A DNA stretch of 64,000 nt from Subsaximicrobium wynnwilliamsii. Lineage in GTDB: Bacteria > Bacteroidota > Bacteroidia > Flavobacteriales > Flavobacteriaceae. The notes under the pieces were generated by a model. The model had not been told where the DNA came from. It did not search any database and saw nothing but the letters and a program-made list of their open reading frames with translations. Positions 1 to 9,835 of this stretch are shown piece by piece. The stretch covers positions 248,001 to 312,000 of the forward strand of contig NZ_VORM01000005.1 of assembly GCF_007997225.1 (NCBI RefSeq), written 5' to 3'. Within the stretch, counting starts at the first letter, position 1; every line of letters starts with the position of its first letter. The position numbers and the translations under genes are program-made.

Positions 1-327
1 ACACCAGAACTTAGGGAAACTTACTTTAAAAAGATTATGGAACGTTTTGAGCGATTAACTGGACAAAGCATTGAAAAAAATATTATATTTAAAGAGTCCT
101 TTTGTGTAAAGGATTTTATTAGCGAATACAACTCGTATAAAGGAAATGCCTATGGGATGGCAAATACGCTCTCTCAGACTGCTTTTCTAAGACCCAAATT
201 AAAAAGTAAGAAAATAAAAAATCTCTATTTCACAGGACAATTAACGGTTCCAGGCCCAGGAGTTCCTCCGGCACTGATTTCCGGTAAGTTGGTGTCCGAA
301 CTCATAAAAAAACATCACAACTTGTAA
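1..327 (+). CDS. crtI: Phytoene desaturase, C-terminal end (partial)
   Basis: This is the last 108 codons of an open frame that enters from the left edge, so the start lies outside the window. The tail carries the glycine- and proline-rich signature PGPGVPPALISG followed by KLVSELI, which closes the FAD-binding fold of bacterial CrtI phytoene desaturases. CrtI converts phytoene to lycopene at the membrane. The stop is one base before the crtB start, so the two are co-transcribed and probably translationally coupled. The following crtB, crtZ and crtY genes support the call. A related carotenoid desaturase or ketolase of the same family is the only real alternative. Confidence 0.9.
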   Translation, partial: TPELRETYFKKIMERFERLTGQSIEKNIIFKESFCVKDFISEYNSYKGNAYGMANTLSQTAFLRPKLKSKKIKNLYFTGQLTVPGPGVPPALISGKLVSELIKKHHNL

Positions 328-328
328 T

Positions 329-1168
329 ATGAAATCAATTTTTGATAGCGTTTCCCATAAGTGTTCTAAGGTTGTCACCAACTCTTACAGCACCTCATTT
401 TCCTTGGCCACAAAAATGTTGTCTGACTCCATACGTCAAGACATCTATAACATCTATGGTTTCGTGAGGTTTGCAGATGAAATTGTAGACTCCTTTCACG
501 ATTACGATAAGGAAATGCTCTTTGCCGAATTCAATAGAGCGCTTGAAATGGCTTTGGAACATAAGATTAGTCTTAATCCAATTTTGAATTCCTTTCAGGA
601 AACCTATCATAAATACAGTATCGATAAGCATTTGGTTGATTCCTTTATGAAAAGCATGAGAACCGATTTACATAAGAACACCTACCTTACCGATGCGGAG
701 TATAAACAATACATCTATGGCTCTGCCGACGTGGTTGGGTTAATGTGTTTAAAAGTTTTTGTGAAAGGCAATCAAGAGAAATACGACGAACTAAAAGAAT
801 CTGCCATGAGTTTGGGCTCGGCGTTTCAAAAGGTAAATTTTCTTAGGGATCTAAAAGCAGATTTTGAGGATTTGAGTAGAACTTATTTTCCAAACACCGA
901 CCTCAATCATTTGGATGAGGCCTCAAAACAGGCGATTATCACTGATATAGAAAATGATTTTTATAAAGGACTTCAGGGCATCAAGAATTTGCCCATTGAA
1001 GCAAAATTTGGGGTGTTTATGGCCTATCGCTATTACAGCCAATTACTTAAAAGGCTCAAAAAAACACCAGCATTGGAAATAAAATCCACTCGTATTAGAG
1101 TCCCAAACTACAAAAAATTTGAACTTCTCACTAGAAGCTACGTCAAGTATCAACTTAATTTAATGTAA
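329..1168 (+). CDS. crtB: Phytoene synthase
   Basis: A 279-residue squalene/phytoene synthase family protein that condenses two geranylgeranyl diphosphates into phytoene. Two aspartate-rich motifs that bind the Mg-diphosphate are visible: DEIVD at residues 50-54 and DLKAD at about 174-178, the latter inside the family signature NFLRDLKADFEDLSRTYFP. Length is normal for bacterial CrtB. It starts one base after the crtI stop and ends five bases before crtZ, giving a tight crtI-crtB-crtZ operon. Nothing is odd in the sequence. Confidence 0.95.
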   Translation: MKSIFDSVSHKCSKVVTNSYSTSFSLATKMLSDSIRQDIYNIYGFVRFADEIVDSFHDYDKEMLFAEFNRALEMALEHKISLNPILNSFQETYHKYSIDKHLVDSFMKSMRTDLHKNTYLTDAEYKQYIYGSADVVGLMCLKVFVKGNQEKYDELKESAMSLGSAFQKVNFLRDLKADFEDLSRTYFPNTDLNHLDEASKQAIITDIENDFYKGLQGIKNLPIEAKFGVFMAYRYYSQLLKRLKKTPALEIKSTRIRVPNYKKFELLTRSYVKYQLNLM

Positions 1169-1173
1169 TTATT

Positions 1174-1623
1174 ATGCATACCCTATATTGGATCCTTATA
1201 TTTCTAGGCGTTTTTAGCACCATGGAATTTATGGCTTGGTTCACACATAAATACATCATGCATGGTTTTTTATGGAGTCTCCACAAAGACCACCATCACA
1301 AAGACCATAAAAACTGGTTTGAGCGCAATGATGCCTTTTTTATTTTTTACGCCGTGGTAAGCATGATTTGCTTTTATCTGTGGAGCTATGAAAATGTGTG
1401 GTACTTTTTGCCAATCGCTTTTGGTATCATGGGTTATGGTGCAGCGTACTTTTTGGTACACGATATATTCATACACCAACGCTTTAAGGTTTTTAGAAAC
1501 GCCAATAATTGGTATGCCAAAGGTGTGAGACGTGCGCATAAAATTCACCATAAACATCTGGGTAAAGGGGATGGCGAATGCTTCGGAATGCTCTTAGTGC
1601 CATTTAAATATTTCAAAAGATAG
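1174..1623 (+). CDS. crtZ: Beta-carotene hydroxylase
   Basis: A 149-residue membrane di-iron hydroxylase. Histidine boxes are clear: HKYIMH at residues 25-30, HKDHHHKDH at about 37-45, HDIFIH in the middle, and HKIHHKH near the C-terminus. Hydrophobic stretches flank them (residues 3-20, and two more near 50-90). The enzyme hydroxylates both beta-ionone rings of beta-carotene to give zeaxanthin. It lies five bases after crtB and is part of the same operon. Sterol-desaturase-like relatives share the boxes, but size and context favour CrtZ. Confidence 0.93.
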   Translation: MHTLYWILIFLGVFSTMEFMAWFTHKYIMHGFLWSLHKDHHHKDHKNWFERNDAFFIFYAVVSMICFYLWSYENVWYFLPIAFGIMGYGAAYFLVHDIFIHQRFKVFRNANNWYAKGVRRAHKIHHKHLGKGDGECFGMLLVPFKYFKR

Positions 1624-1800
1624 TTTTTTCTGTCTTTGCGTATTTACCTCGCCAAGGCGCAGCGCACGTCGCTGTTAGGCATAAGATCAAAGACTTGAAT
1701 CCAATTAACTAATAACAATTGTTAGTTCTTATTTTTCTACTGAAATGAGTTCTTTTGTTTAATATCGTAGAAAAAAAACAGCAGCTGCCTTCAATCTTAA

Positions 1801-2961
1801 ATGTCTCCCATGACCAAAACTTCCAAGCATTATGACTATGTGATTATAGGTAATGGCTTATCTGGTTTACAGTTAGCTTTAAAAATGGCTAAAGACGTTT
1901 ATTTCAATTCTATGCGTATTGCACTTATTGACCCTTCGGAAAAGGACGAGAACGACAGATCTTGGTCATTTTGGGAAATTGGCAAAGGGCAGTGGGATGC
2001 CATTATTCACAAAAGCTGGGATCATGCTATTTTTCAGTCTTCACAACAGAAGGCACTATTGGATTTGGCGCCGTATCATTATAAAACAATCCGTTCCATC
2101 GACTTTTATGAACATGCTAAAACGAAACTTTCAGCAAAAGCCAATTTCAACTTTATTTTAGAAAAAGTGCTTTCCGTGGTAGAAAGCGAGACCTCCCTCA
2201 TCACAACCGATAAAAACCAATATACGGCCAATCATATTTTTGATAGCAGGATGCCGGAGGCTTATTTTTCTACGGAAGCCAATAAAAGCATAAAAATCCT
2301 ACAGCATTTTAAGGGTTTAGTAATCAAAACAGAACGTCCTAAATTTGAGACTTCAGCGATTACAATGATGGATTATCGTTTGAAAGATGGTGAGCAGACT
2401 ACTTTTACCTATGTCCTACCTTTTTCTGAAACAGAAGCGCTCGTGGAGTTTACCTATTTTACTGCGGAAACGGTTCCCGAAAGCACTTATGACAAGTATT
2501 TGGAACACTACATTTCAGAATATTTGAAAATTGAAGACTATCAAATCTTAGAAGTTGAAACAGGCGTGATCCCAATGACCAATTTTCCGTTTGACAGCTA
2601 TTCCACAAAACACCTCACTAAAATTGGCACTGCTGGTGGATGGGTTAAAGGTTCTACGGGATATTCCTTCAAACTTACTGAAAAAAAAGTCACTCGAATA
2701 ATTGAGAATATCAAAGCTAGCCGGAATCCTTCCGAAGGCTTATTCCGAAATAAATATAAGGTTTACGATAAAATATTTCTGAAAGTCCTTTCCGAGGAAA
2801 ATGAAAAGGGCGAATGGATTTTTGAGCGCTTTTACACCAAAAATAAAGTACAGACTATGTTTAGGTTTTTGGATGAGGAATCCACATTTGCTGAAGAATT
2901 GAGCATCATGTCCTCTTTATTTTCTTGGAGTTTTATAAAGGCGTTTTTTAAGACACTTTAG
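1801..2961 (+). CDS. crtY: Lycopene beta-cyclase
   Basis: A 386-residue flavoprotein of the lycopene cyclase family. The N-terminus has a Rossmann dinucleotide-binding motif (VIIGNGLSGLQLA, residues about 14-26), and the C-terminal half has the family-like stretch TAGGWVKGSTGYSF. It would cyclise lycopene to beta-carotene, supplying crtZ. It is separated from crtZ by 177 bases, so it may have its own promoter. The first ATG (1801) and a second at 1810 are both possible starts. The 177-base gap holds no convincing promoter that I could read. Confidence 0.88.
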   Translation: MSPMTKTSKHYDYVIIGNGLSGLQLALKMAKDVYFNSMRIALIDPSEKDENDRSWSFWEIGKGQWDAIIHKSWDHAIFQSSQQKALLDLAPYHYKTIRSIDFYEHAKTKLSAKANFNFILEKVLSVVESETSLITTDKNQYTANHIFDSRMPEAYFSTEANKSIKILQHFKGLVIKTERPKFETSAITMMDYRLKDGEQTTFTYVLPFSETEALVEFTYFTAETVPESTYDKYLEHYISEYLKIEDYQILEVETGVIPMTNFPFDSYSTKHLTKIGTAGGWVKGSTGYSFKLTEKKVTRIIENIKASRNPSEGLFRNKYKVYDKIFLKVLSEENEKGEWIFERFYTKNKVQTMFRFLDEESTFAEELSIMSSLFSWSFIKAFFKTL

Positions 2962-3108
2962 TATCTCTGGTTTTGAATGGTCTCAAATGGCCTTCAAACT
3001 ATGGCCTTTAGCACATCTCGCTTTCTTATAATCACTTCTGATTCAAAAGTTTTGCCACGAATCTCGCGAATACAACTTTCACTCTGTATAAAAAAACGCA
3101 TGTCACTT

Positions 3109-3699
3109 TTAGTCCATAGTGAATTTGTTTTCAATCAATCCGTCCAAAATACGCCGCATTTTATCGCTATCCCAGTCTGCAACACCACTTTTGTCCAATA
3201 CGATTTTACCCGCGGTATCAATCACAAAAGTTCTGGGTATGGAACTCACATTGAAATTAGAAGGTGGCTGTGTGCTTGGCTGATAGGACTTAAAACTATA
3301 GCCTTTCTCTTCCAAAAAGTTCGCAGTGACGCTTTGCTTCTCATTGGAGACAAACCAAAATTCAATGGCATCATTATCTTTATAATCTTGATATAGGGTT
3401 TCGAAATCGGGCATTTCAGCAATACACGGTGGGCACCAAGTGGCCCAAAAGTTGATGATGATGACTTTGCCTTCCGCAGACTTAAAATTCACGGTTTCCC
3501 CTTGATCATTTTTGAGTTTCCAGTTAAATGTAGACAGGGAAGCCCTTTCTGAGTTTTCGATAGCAGAGGGCTTGACCACTTTCGCCATTCCCTTTTGCAA
3601 GAAAATTTGAATAGGCTTGCGGGTTTGTGGGATGATCAATAGTAAAAGAACTACCACAAATAGTATGGTAGACCATTTCATTTTTCTTGGCTTAGCCAT
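3109..3699 (-). CDS. TlpA-like membrane-anchored thioredoxin
   Basis: A 196-residue thiol-disulphide oxidoreductase. An N-terminal membrane segment (residues about 10-24, rich in V/L/I) anchors it, facing the periplasm. The thioredoxin-fold domain follows from about residue 55, with the active site FWATWCPPC (Cys89 and Cys92) and a cis-Pro region near SSIPRTFVID. Such proteins of the TlpA/ResA family reduce periplasmic thiols, for example during cytochrome c maturation. It is convergent with crtY and stands downstream of aconitase, separated by a terminator, so it is probably transcribed separately. The substrate cannot be told. Confidence 0.88.
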   Translation of the reverse strand: MAKPRKMKWSTILFVVVLLLLIIPQTRKPIQIFLQKGMAKVVKPSAIENSERASLSTFNWKLKNDQGETVNFKSAEGKVIIINFWATWCPPCIAEMPDFETLYQDYKDNDAIEFWFVSNEKQSVTANFLEEKGYSFKSYQPSTQPPSNFNVSSIPRTFVIDTAGKIVLDKSGVADWDSDKMRRILDGLIENKFTMD

Positions 3700-3721
3700 G
3701 GGGATTTATTTTTTAATCAAA

Positions 3722-3751
3722 AAAAAGCTCTTGATAGGTTCAAGAGCTTTT
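3722..3751 (-). terminator. Rho-independent terminator of aconitase gene
   Basis: A perfect 12-bp stem (AAAAGCTCTTGA at 3723-3734 with its complement at 3740-3751) closes on a five-base loop. On the minus strand the stem runs into a T-rich tract. It begins 19 bases past the aconitase stop. Confidence 0.85.
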
Positions 3752-3769
3752 CTTCAAAATTATATAGTA

Positions 3770-6034
3770 TTAGGCAGCATTCTCTTTTTTAATCAAGTTC
3801 AATGCAGAGCCTTCATTAAACCAATCAATCTGTGCTTGGTTGTAAGTATGGTTCACTTTAAATGTGTCCTTACTACCGTCACTGTGCACAATCTCAATGG
3901 CCAATTGCTTATCTGGTGCAAATTGGTCTAAATCCAAAAAGTTGAAGGTATCATCCTCTTGAATCAAATCATAGTCATTTTCATTCGCAAACGTTAGACC
4001 CAACATCCCTTGTTTTTTGAGGTTGGTCTCATGAATACGTGCAAAGGATTTTACAATTACCGCAACAACCCCCAAATGTCTTGGTTCCATAGCTGCATGC
4101 TCCCGTGAAGATCCCTCGCCATAGTTGTGGTCACCCACTACGATGGATTTTACACCTTCAGCCTTATAGGCTCTCGCAACATCTGGCACACCTCCATATT
4201 CGCCAGTCAATTGATTTTTGACAAAATTGGTTTTCTTACCAAAGGCATTGATAGCGCCAATGAGCATGTTGTTTGAAATATTATCCAAATGTCCTCTAAA
4301 ACGTAACCAAGGTCCAGCCATAGAAATATGATCTGTGGTGCATTTGCCAAAAGCTTTGATCAGCAATTTTGCATCTTTAATTTGATTCCCAATGGGTTCA
4401 AAAGGTGCTAATAATTGTAAACGTTCAGAATCCTTGCTAACAGAAATATCAACCTCGCTACCATCAGCAACAGGGGCTACATAACCAGACTCTTCTACCG
4501 CAAAACCTTTTGGTGGTAATTCAATACCTCTTGGTTCTTCCAATTTCACTTCCTCGCCATCTTCGTTGATCAAAGTGTCGTTCATAGGGTCAAAATCCAA
4601 TCGTCCTGAAATTGCAATGGCTGCAACCATTTCTGGAGAGCCTACAAAGGCGTGCGTATTTGGATTCCCATCTGCTCGTTTTGAGAAGTTACGGTTGAAA
4701 GAATGCACAATTGTGTTTTTTTCATCACCTTTTCTGTCGCTTCTATCCCATTGACCAATGCAAGGGCCACAAGCATTTGTAAAAATGGTAGCTTGAAGGT
4801 CCTCAAATATTTTTAGGATGCCATCGCGTTCTGCAGTAAATCGAATTTGCTCAGAACCTGGATTGATCCCGAAATCTGATTTAGGCTTGATCTTTTTATC
4901 AACCGCTTGCTGTGCAATAGAGGACGCTCGTGTTAAATCTTCATAAGACGAGTTGGTACAAGACCCAATAAGACCCCAATCTACTTTGATTGGCCACCCA
5001 TTTTCTCTTGCTTTCTTACCAAGTTCACCAACAGGAGTTGCCAAATCTGGTGTAAATGGACCGTTGAGATGTGGACGCAATTCATCTAAATTAATTTCAA
5101 TGACTTGATCGAAGTAGGCTTCAGGGTTGGCATAAACTTCGTCGTCACCTGTAAGATATTCTCTAATTTTGTTGGCTTCATCGGCAATTTCAGCTCTATC
5201 GGTTGCTCTTAGATAACGCTCCATAGAGTCATCGTAACCAAAGGTTGATGTAGTTGCCCCAATTTCAGCACCCATATTACAAATGGTGCCTTTTCCTGTA
5301 CACGATAGATTCTTGGCTCCAGGGCCGAAATATTCTACAATGGAATCGGTTCCTCCTTTAACAGTCAAAATTCCAGCAACCTTTAGAATCACATCTTTTG
5401 AAGATGTCCATCCATTGATGTTTCCGGTTAATTTAACACCAATCAGCTTAGGGAATTTAAGTTCCCACGCCATACCAGCCATAACATCAACAGCATCTGC
5501 GCCGCCAACCCCAATAGCTACCATTCCTAATCCACCAGCATTAACGGTATGTGAATCGGTACCAATCATCATTCCGCCCGGAAAGGCGTAATTTTCCAAG
5601 ACCACTTGATGAATGATCCCTGCACCAGGCTTCCAAAAACCGATACCATATTTTTTAGATACAGAAGCCAAGAAATCAAAAACTTCGTGACTGTTTTCAT
5701 TTGCACGTTTCAAATCGGGAACAGCCCCTTGTTTAGCTTGGATCAAGTGATCACAATGCACCGTGGTTGGCACAGCTACGTTTGGTTTACCTGCCTGCAT
5801 AAATTGCAATAAGGCCATTTGAGCAGTTGCATCTTGGCAGGCAATACGATCGGGTGCGAAATCTACATAGTCTTTTCCTCGTGTGAACGCCTTATCCGTT
5901 TTGCCATCCCAAAGATGAGCATAAAGAATTTTTTCTGAAAGTGTTAACGGTTTACCCACTATGTTTCGAGCTGCATCTACGCGCTCTGGCATTTTGGAGT
6001 AAACGTCTTTGATCATGTCGATATCAAAAGCCAT
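3770..6034 (-). CDS. acn: Aconitate hydratase, mitochondrial-type
   Basis: A 754-residue aconitase, which interconverts citrate and isocitrate in the TCA cycle using a 4Fe-4S cluster. The three cluster ligands are visible as Cys359 (in [12 protein letters not shown]), Cys422 and Cys425 (in ACGPCIGQW). These positions match the spacing of mitochondrial-type aconitase and not the longer AcnA or AcnB of enterobacteria. The swivel domain with [17 protein letters not shown] follows near the C-terminus. Length is full. The leader (6035-6110) contains a small AAGAGAATAGTCTCT-type hairpin but no firm promoter was read. It is monocistronic by its terminator. Confidence 0.95.
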   Translation of the reverse strand: MAFDIDMIKDVYSKMPERVDAARNIVGKPLTLSEKILYAHLWDGKTDKAFTRGKDYVDFAPDRIACQDATAQMALLQFMQAGKPNVAVPTTVHCDHLIQAKQGAVPDLKRANENSHEVFDFLASVSKKYGIGFWKPGAGIIHQVVLENYAFPGGMMIGTDSHTVNAGGLGMVAIGVGGADAVDVMAGMAWELKFPKLIGVKLTGNINGWTSSKDVILKVAGILTVKGGTDSIVEYFGPGAKNLSCTGKGTICNMGAEIGATTSTFGYDDSMERYLRATDRAEIADEANKIREYLTGDDEVYANPEAYFDQVIEINLDELRPHLNGPFTPDLATPVGELGKKARENGWPIKVDWGLIGSCTNSSYEDLTRASSIAQQAVDKKIKPKSDFGINPGSEQIRFTAERDGILKIFEDLQATIFTNACGPCIGQWDRSDRKGDEKNTIVHSFNRNFSKRADGNPNTHAFVGSPEMVAAIAISGRLDFDPMNDTLINEDGEEVKLEEPRGIELPPKGFAVEESGYVAPVADGSEVDISVSKDSERLQLLAPFEPIGNQIKDAKLLIKAFGKCTTDHISMAGPWLRFRGHLDNISNNMLIGAINAFGKKTNFVKNQLTGEYGGVPDVARAYKAEGVKSIVVGDHNYGEGSSREHAAMEPRHLGVVAVIVKSFARIHETNLKKQGMLGLTFANENDYDLIQEDDTFNFLDLDQFAPDKQLAIEIVHSDGSKDTFKVNHTYNQAQIDWFNEGSALNLIKKENAA

Positions 6035-6264
6035 AAATATATTTTAAATTGTTAGTTGAAATTTCTTCCTTAAGATAATCTTTTTGAGAGACTATTCTCT
6101 TAAAAAAAGTATAACAATATTACGGATTTTTAAAGAATTTCTGAAATTTAGAATGGATACTTCATTCGAATCAAAATAATTCAATAAACACCAAAGAATT
6201 TTATATTATTTTCACAAATACCCAATAATGCGAAGTTGTATCTAGGAAATCAATAATGCCAAAA

Positions 6265-7401
6265 TCATTTAAAATAACTTTTGATTCGCCTGCTATCACG
6301 TAAATCTGTCATTGGTTTCTCATAATAGCGATACAGGAGCTGGGCAAACACAAAAGACAGCACCCAATAAACTGCTAGAATCACAAAATTAAAACCTATT
6401 GAGGTTGTCATGGATTTGAGCCACAATTGTAACGGCAATAGGATAAGCGAAAGGTTAACGAGATAGAGCCCATAAGAAAGTATGCTAATTTTTGTGATTT
6501 GCTTTTCAAAAATTGTTCGATCCCGCCAACTGGAACACAGCGGAAACAATAGTAGTATGCTCACAGAAACCAACGGCAAATAAAAAACGGTGTAGAAAAG
6601 ATTTGCGTGTTGCGGCTGAATTTGGAATAACAAAATACATGCGTGCACCGTAATAAAAAGTAAGGCGCCAGTGAAGAACAATTTGATTCTATGCGTTTCC
6701 CAGAAAGATTTAAACGTGTAGGCCACATAAGCTCCAATAAACCCATAGTAGATACTATCTATTCTGAAAATGACCACTTTTCTAATATGCTGGCTCCAAT
6801 CGCTATAATCCACATAATCATGGCTTAGACCAAAACGATAGCGTGCCATGCTCACTCCAACGATGATAAGCAGCGTCGTGACCAGAAAAAGCCGGAATTT
6901 ATTGACTTTACTAAATATCAAGACCAATAGAAATAGCAACAAGGGGCCAATCAAATAGGCATATTCTTCTATGGAAAGACTCCAAGCTTCGGTAAAGAAA
7001 TTGGGATGTGGGGCGGAAAAATTCTGGATAAAAAGTAAGAAATCGCCAATTTGATCAATAATGATTCCGAATAGCAGGTAAATCATTAAAATATTAAGCA
7101 ACAAAATCAAAAAGTAATTGGGCAGCGTTCTAAACCAGCGTCGAATCCAAAAATAAAACACATCCTTGAATCGGACTTTTTGCTGCTCAATCTGTCGCAA
7201 CAACAAACCACCAATCAAAAAGCCGCTCAGCACAAAAAACAAATCCACGCCAATGGCACCAAAAAATTGAAATATCGAAATAATGGGATGCCCCCCATTG
7301 GGAAAAATCAAAAAAGTAGAGTGCGACAACATGACCAAAAGAATGGCCACTGCTCTAACCACATCCAATCCATAAATACGCTTACTATAGTCTATAGGCA
7401 T
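6265..7401 (-). CDS. Acyltransferase 3 family membrane protein
   Basis: A 378-residue polytopic membrane protein of the acyltransferase-3 (OafA/YrhL-like) family. These proteins transfer acetyl or other acyl groups to cell-surface polysaccharides. The family's N-terminal pattern is present: start near YGLDVVRAVAILLVMLSHS, then FFGAIGVDLFFVLSGFLIGG, with the conserved His in MLSHS. About ten hydrophobic segments follow, ending in a typical FYRYYEKP-like motif (LLYRYYEKPM). It lies 24 bases downstream of the moxR stop and so may be co-transcribed. The substrate is unknown. Confidence 0.88.
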   Translation of the reverse strand: MPIDYSKRIYGLDVVRAVAILLVMLSHSTFLIFPNGGHPIISIFQFFGAIGVDLFFVLSGFLIGGLLLRQIEQQKVRFKDVFYFWIRRWFRTLPNYFLILLLNILMIYLLFGIIIDQIGDFLLFIQNFSAPHPNFFTEAWSLSIEEYAYLIGPLLLFLLVLIFSKVNKFRLFLVTTLLIIVGVSMARYRFGLSHDYVDYSDWSQHIRKVVIFRIDSIYYGFIGAYVAYTFKSFWETHRIKLFFTGALLFITVHACILLFQIQPQHANLFYTVFYLPLVSVSILLLFPLCSSWRDRTIFEKQITKISILSYGLYLVNLSLILLPLQLWLKSMTTSIGFNFVILAVYWVLSFVFAQLLYRYYEKPMTDLRDSRRIKSYFK

Positions 7402-7425
7402 CCTGAAGTTTTCAATGCCTGCAAT

Positions 7426-8379
7426 TTAAAATAAACTTTCGATGATTTGCTGATCACTCACACCTTCTGCCTCGGCTTTATAGTTTTTAATGATTCTATG
7501 GCGAAGAATACCTTGGGCCACCGCTTGTACGTTTTCGATATCTGGAGAAAATTTACCATTGATAGCGGCATGAGTCTTTGCTGCTAAAATAAGGTTTTGA
7601 GAGGCTCTTGGGCCTGCTCCCCAATCTACAAACTCGGTCACAAGATCTGATGCATATGACGTATTAGGTCTTGTTTTACTTACCATGGTTACGGCGTACT
7701 CAATCACATTATCGGCCACTGGAATGCGCCGAATCACATTTTGAAAATCTATGATTTCCTGAGCTGTGAACAAAGCATTCACCGTTTGTGTAACATCTGT
7801 TGTGGTGGTTTTAACTACTTGAACTTCCTCCTGAAAAGAGGGATACTCCAAATTGATAGCGAACATAAACCGGTCTAATTGCGCTTCGGGTAAGGGATAA
7901 GTTCCCTCCTGCTCTATTGGGTTTTGCGTGGCCAACACAAAATAGGGTAAACTTAATTGATACTGATGACCAGAAACAGTCACAGCACGTTCTTGCATGG
8001 CCTCCAATAAAGCTGCTTGGGTTTTTGGTGGGGTACGGTTAATTTCATCTGCCAAAACAATATTGGCAAAAATAGGCCCTTTTAAAAATTTGAAATGTCT
8101 GTTTTCGTCAAGGATCTCACTTCCTAAAATATCACTGGGCATTAGATCGGGCGTAAACTGAATGCGTTTAAAATCCAATCCCAACGCTTGAGCAATGGTA
8201 TTGACCATTAGGGTTTTTGCCAAACCAGGCACTCCAATCAAGAGGGAGTGTCCCCCAGAAAAAATGGAAATCAGGATTTGATTGACCACTTCATCCTGGC
8301 CTACGATCACTTTAGCAACTTCAGACTTTAGGGCGTTATACTTTTTTACAAAATTTTCAATAGCAGCAACGTCAGACAT
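7426..8379 (-). CDS. MoxR-family AAA+ ATPase
   Basis: A 317-residue AAA+ ATPase with Walker A GVPGLAKT, Walker B VLADEINR, and the family segment ALLEAMQERAVTVSG. MoxR ATPases act as chaperones that mature metal-binding or VWA-domain partners. The start chosen is ATG at 8379, one base after the stop of the upstream gene. An ATG at 8394 would overlap that gene by 14 bases and is less likely. It ends an operon of three parvulin-domain proteins, suggesting a role in envelope protein biogenesis. The usual DUF58/BatA partners are not found in this window. Confidence 0.92.
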   Translation of the reverse strand: MSDVAAIENFVKKYNALKSEVAKVIVGQDEVVNQILISIFSGGHSLLIGVPGLAKTLMVNTIAQALGLDFKRIQFTPDLMPSDILGSEILDENRHFKFLKGPIFANIVLADEINRTPPKTQAALLEAMQERAVTVSGHQYQLSLPYFVLATQNPIEQEGTYPLPEAQLDRFMFAINLEYPSFQEEVQVVKTTTTDVTQTVNALFTAQEIIDFQNVIRRIPVADNVIEYAVTMVSKTRPNTSYASDLVTEFVDWGAGPRASQNLILAAKTHAAINGKFSPDIENVQAVAQGILRHRIIKNYKAEAEGVSDQQIIESLF

Positions 8380-8380
8380 A

Positions 8381-9835
8381 TTATTCCTTATCAAGTTTTA
8401 ACCAGTTTCCATCGAATTTACAAGATCTATAATCTTCACTGATTTTTACGTAGGTATCATTGATTTTTTCGTCTTGCCATTTTTTAATGGTTTCGTACTG
8501 TTTTTCTTGTTCGGTTAAATTTTTGATCTTAAGGTAATCTTTAGCAAAATCTGCTTTGTGATCGTTGATTCTATCGGTAACGCTCATGATTTTGAATTTG
8601 ATGCGGTTCACACGATCTTGATCTTGCAACACTAGGCTTACCTCCCCATCTTTTAAATCCTGGATTTGCCCGTATAATTCGGGATCCATATTGGTCAACT
8701 CAAAATTGAAATCCTGAGTCATTGGGTTTGTCAACTGGCCACCGTCGTTTTTAGTTTCCGTTTCATCACTAAACTCGCGGGCAGCAGCGTTAAAAGTCAA
8801 ATCTCCTGAAACTATGCGTTCCCTAATTTTATTGATTTCGTCTTTAGCTTCAATAATCGCTTCGTCTGATAATTCAGGGCGTAATAAAATATGGCGCACA
8901 TCATATTCCTGACCTCTAATTTTTTCCAAGAGAACGATATGATATCCAAAATCACTCTCAAAAGGCTCTGAAATTTCACCTTCTTGTAATGAAAAAGCAA
9001 CATCTCTAAACTCCTTTACCATTTGTGGGCGCTTTTTGTTCAAAGTGTAAAGTCCTCCTTTGCTACGTGCAGCCACATCATCTGAGTAAAAAACGGCTTT
9101 GGTTGTGAAACTCGCGCCATTCTCAATGACATCAGCCTTAAAATCCTTTAATTTGCGGATGACTGCTTTTTTAGCTTCTTCAGAAACCTCTGGGATAATG
9201 ACAATCTGTGCCACTTTTAATTCAGTTCCAAACGTCGGGAGTGAATCTTTTGGGATGTCATTAAAATACTCCCTTACTTCTTCTGGGGTCACCTCTAAAT
9301 CTGCAACGATCTTACGCTGCATGTCTGCCACCAACTTGCCATTCTTGTTGATCTCGAACATTTCCTCTCTAAGGCTTTGCTCATTGTCTTTACTGTAAAA
9401 CTCCAAAAGTTCTGCCATAGAGCCACCTTTCTGCTCTAAAATGGAGTTGATTTGCTGTTCTACCATTGATCGAACCTCCAATTCATTTACCGTGATACTG
9501 TCTTGAATGGCATGATGTGCGTATAATTTATCCTCTAAGAGCTTTCCGAAGAGTTCACACCTAGTGAATCTTGCGATAGAGACCCCTCTGGCTTGCAGTT
9601 GCATGTATTCCTTATCAATATCGGAATCCAAAATCACGAAGTCGCCCACTACTGCCGCCACCCCATCAACCTTTTGACGTGCTGCGGTTTGTGTAGAATC
9701 TAATACTTTACCACTATTGTCAGTTTCATCCTCAATGATTTCTTGAGCATAGGTATGAACTGAGAATGCGCTAATTAGCGCAGTCAAAACCATGGTTTTA
9801 ATTGTAAATCTCAAATCGTTTGTTTTTAATAGCAT
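8381..9835 (-). CDS. SurA-like periplasmic peptidyl-prolyl isomerase
   Basis: A secreted chaperone of about 484 residues with a SurA-type layout: signal peptide ending near VHTYA-Q, an N-terminal helical chaperone domain with IIEDETDNSG just after cleavage, and two parvulin regions. The first includes the GGLYTLNKKRPQM and FGYHIVLLEKI pattern, and the second starts at VRHILLRPE. SurA-like proteins help outer-membrane proteins fold. Three starts compete: ATG 9856 (longest), 9835 (chosen; gives a Lys/Arg-bearing N-region), and 9793 (only five bases past the upstream stop but with an uncharged N-region). The gene overlaps the end of the upstream gene in the first two cases. Confidence 0.85.
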   Translation of the reverse strand: MLLKTNDLRFTIKTMVLTALISAFSVHTYAQEIIEDETDNSGKVLDSTQTAARQKVDGVAAVVGDFVILDSDIDKEYMQLQARGVSIARFTRCELFGKLLEDKLYAHHAIQDSITVNELEVRSMVEQQINSILEQKGGSMAELLEFYSKDNEQSLREEMFEINKNGKLVADMQRKIVADLEVTPEEVREYFNDIPKDSLPTFGTELKVAQIVIIPEVSEEAKKAVIRKLKDFKADVIENGASFTTKAVFYSDDVAARSKGGLYTLNKKRPQMVKEFRDVAFSLQEGEISEPFESDFGYHIVLLEKIRGQEYDVRHILLRPELSDEAIIEAKDEINKIRERIVSGDLTFNAAAREFSDETETKNDGGQLTNPMTQDFNFELTNMDPELYGQIQDLKDGEVSLVLQDQDRVNRIKFKIMSVTDRINDHKADFAKDYLKIKNLTEQEKQYETIKKWQDEKINDTYVKISEDYRSCKFDGNWLKLDKE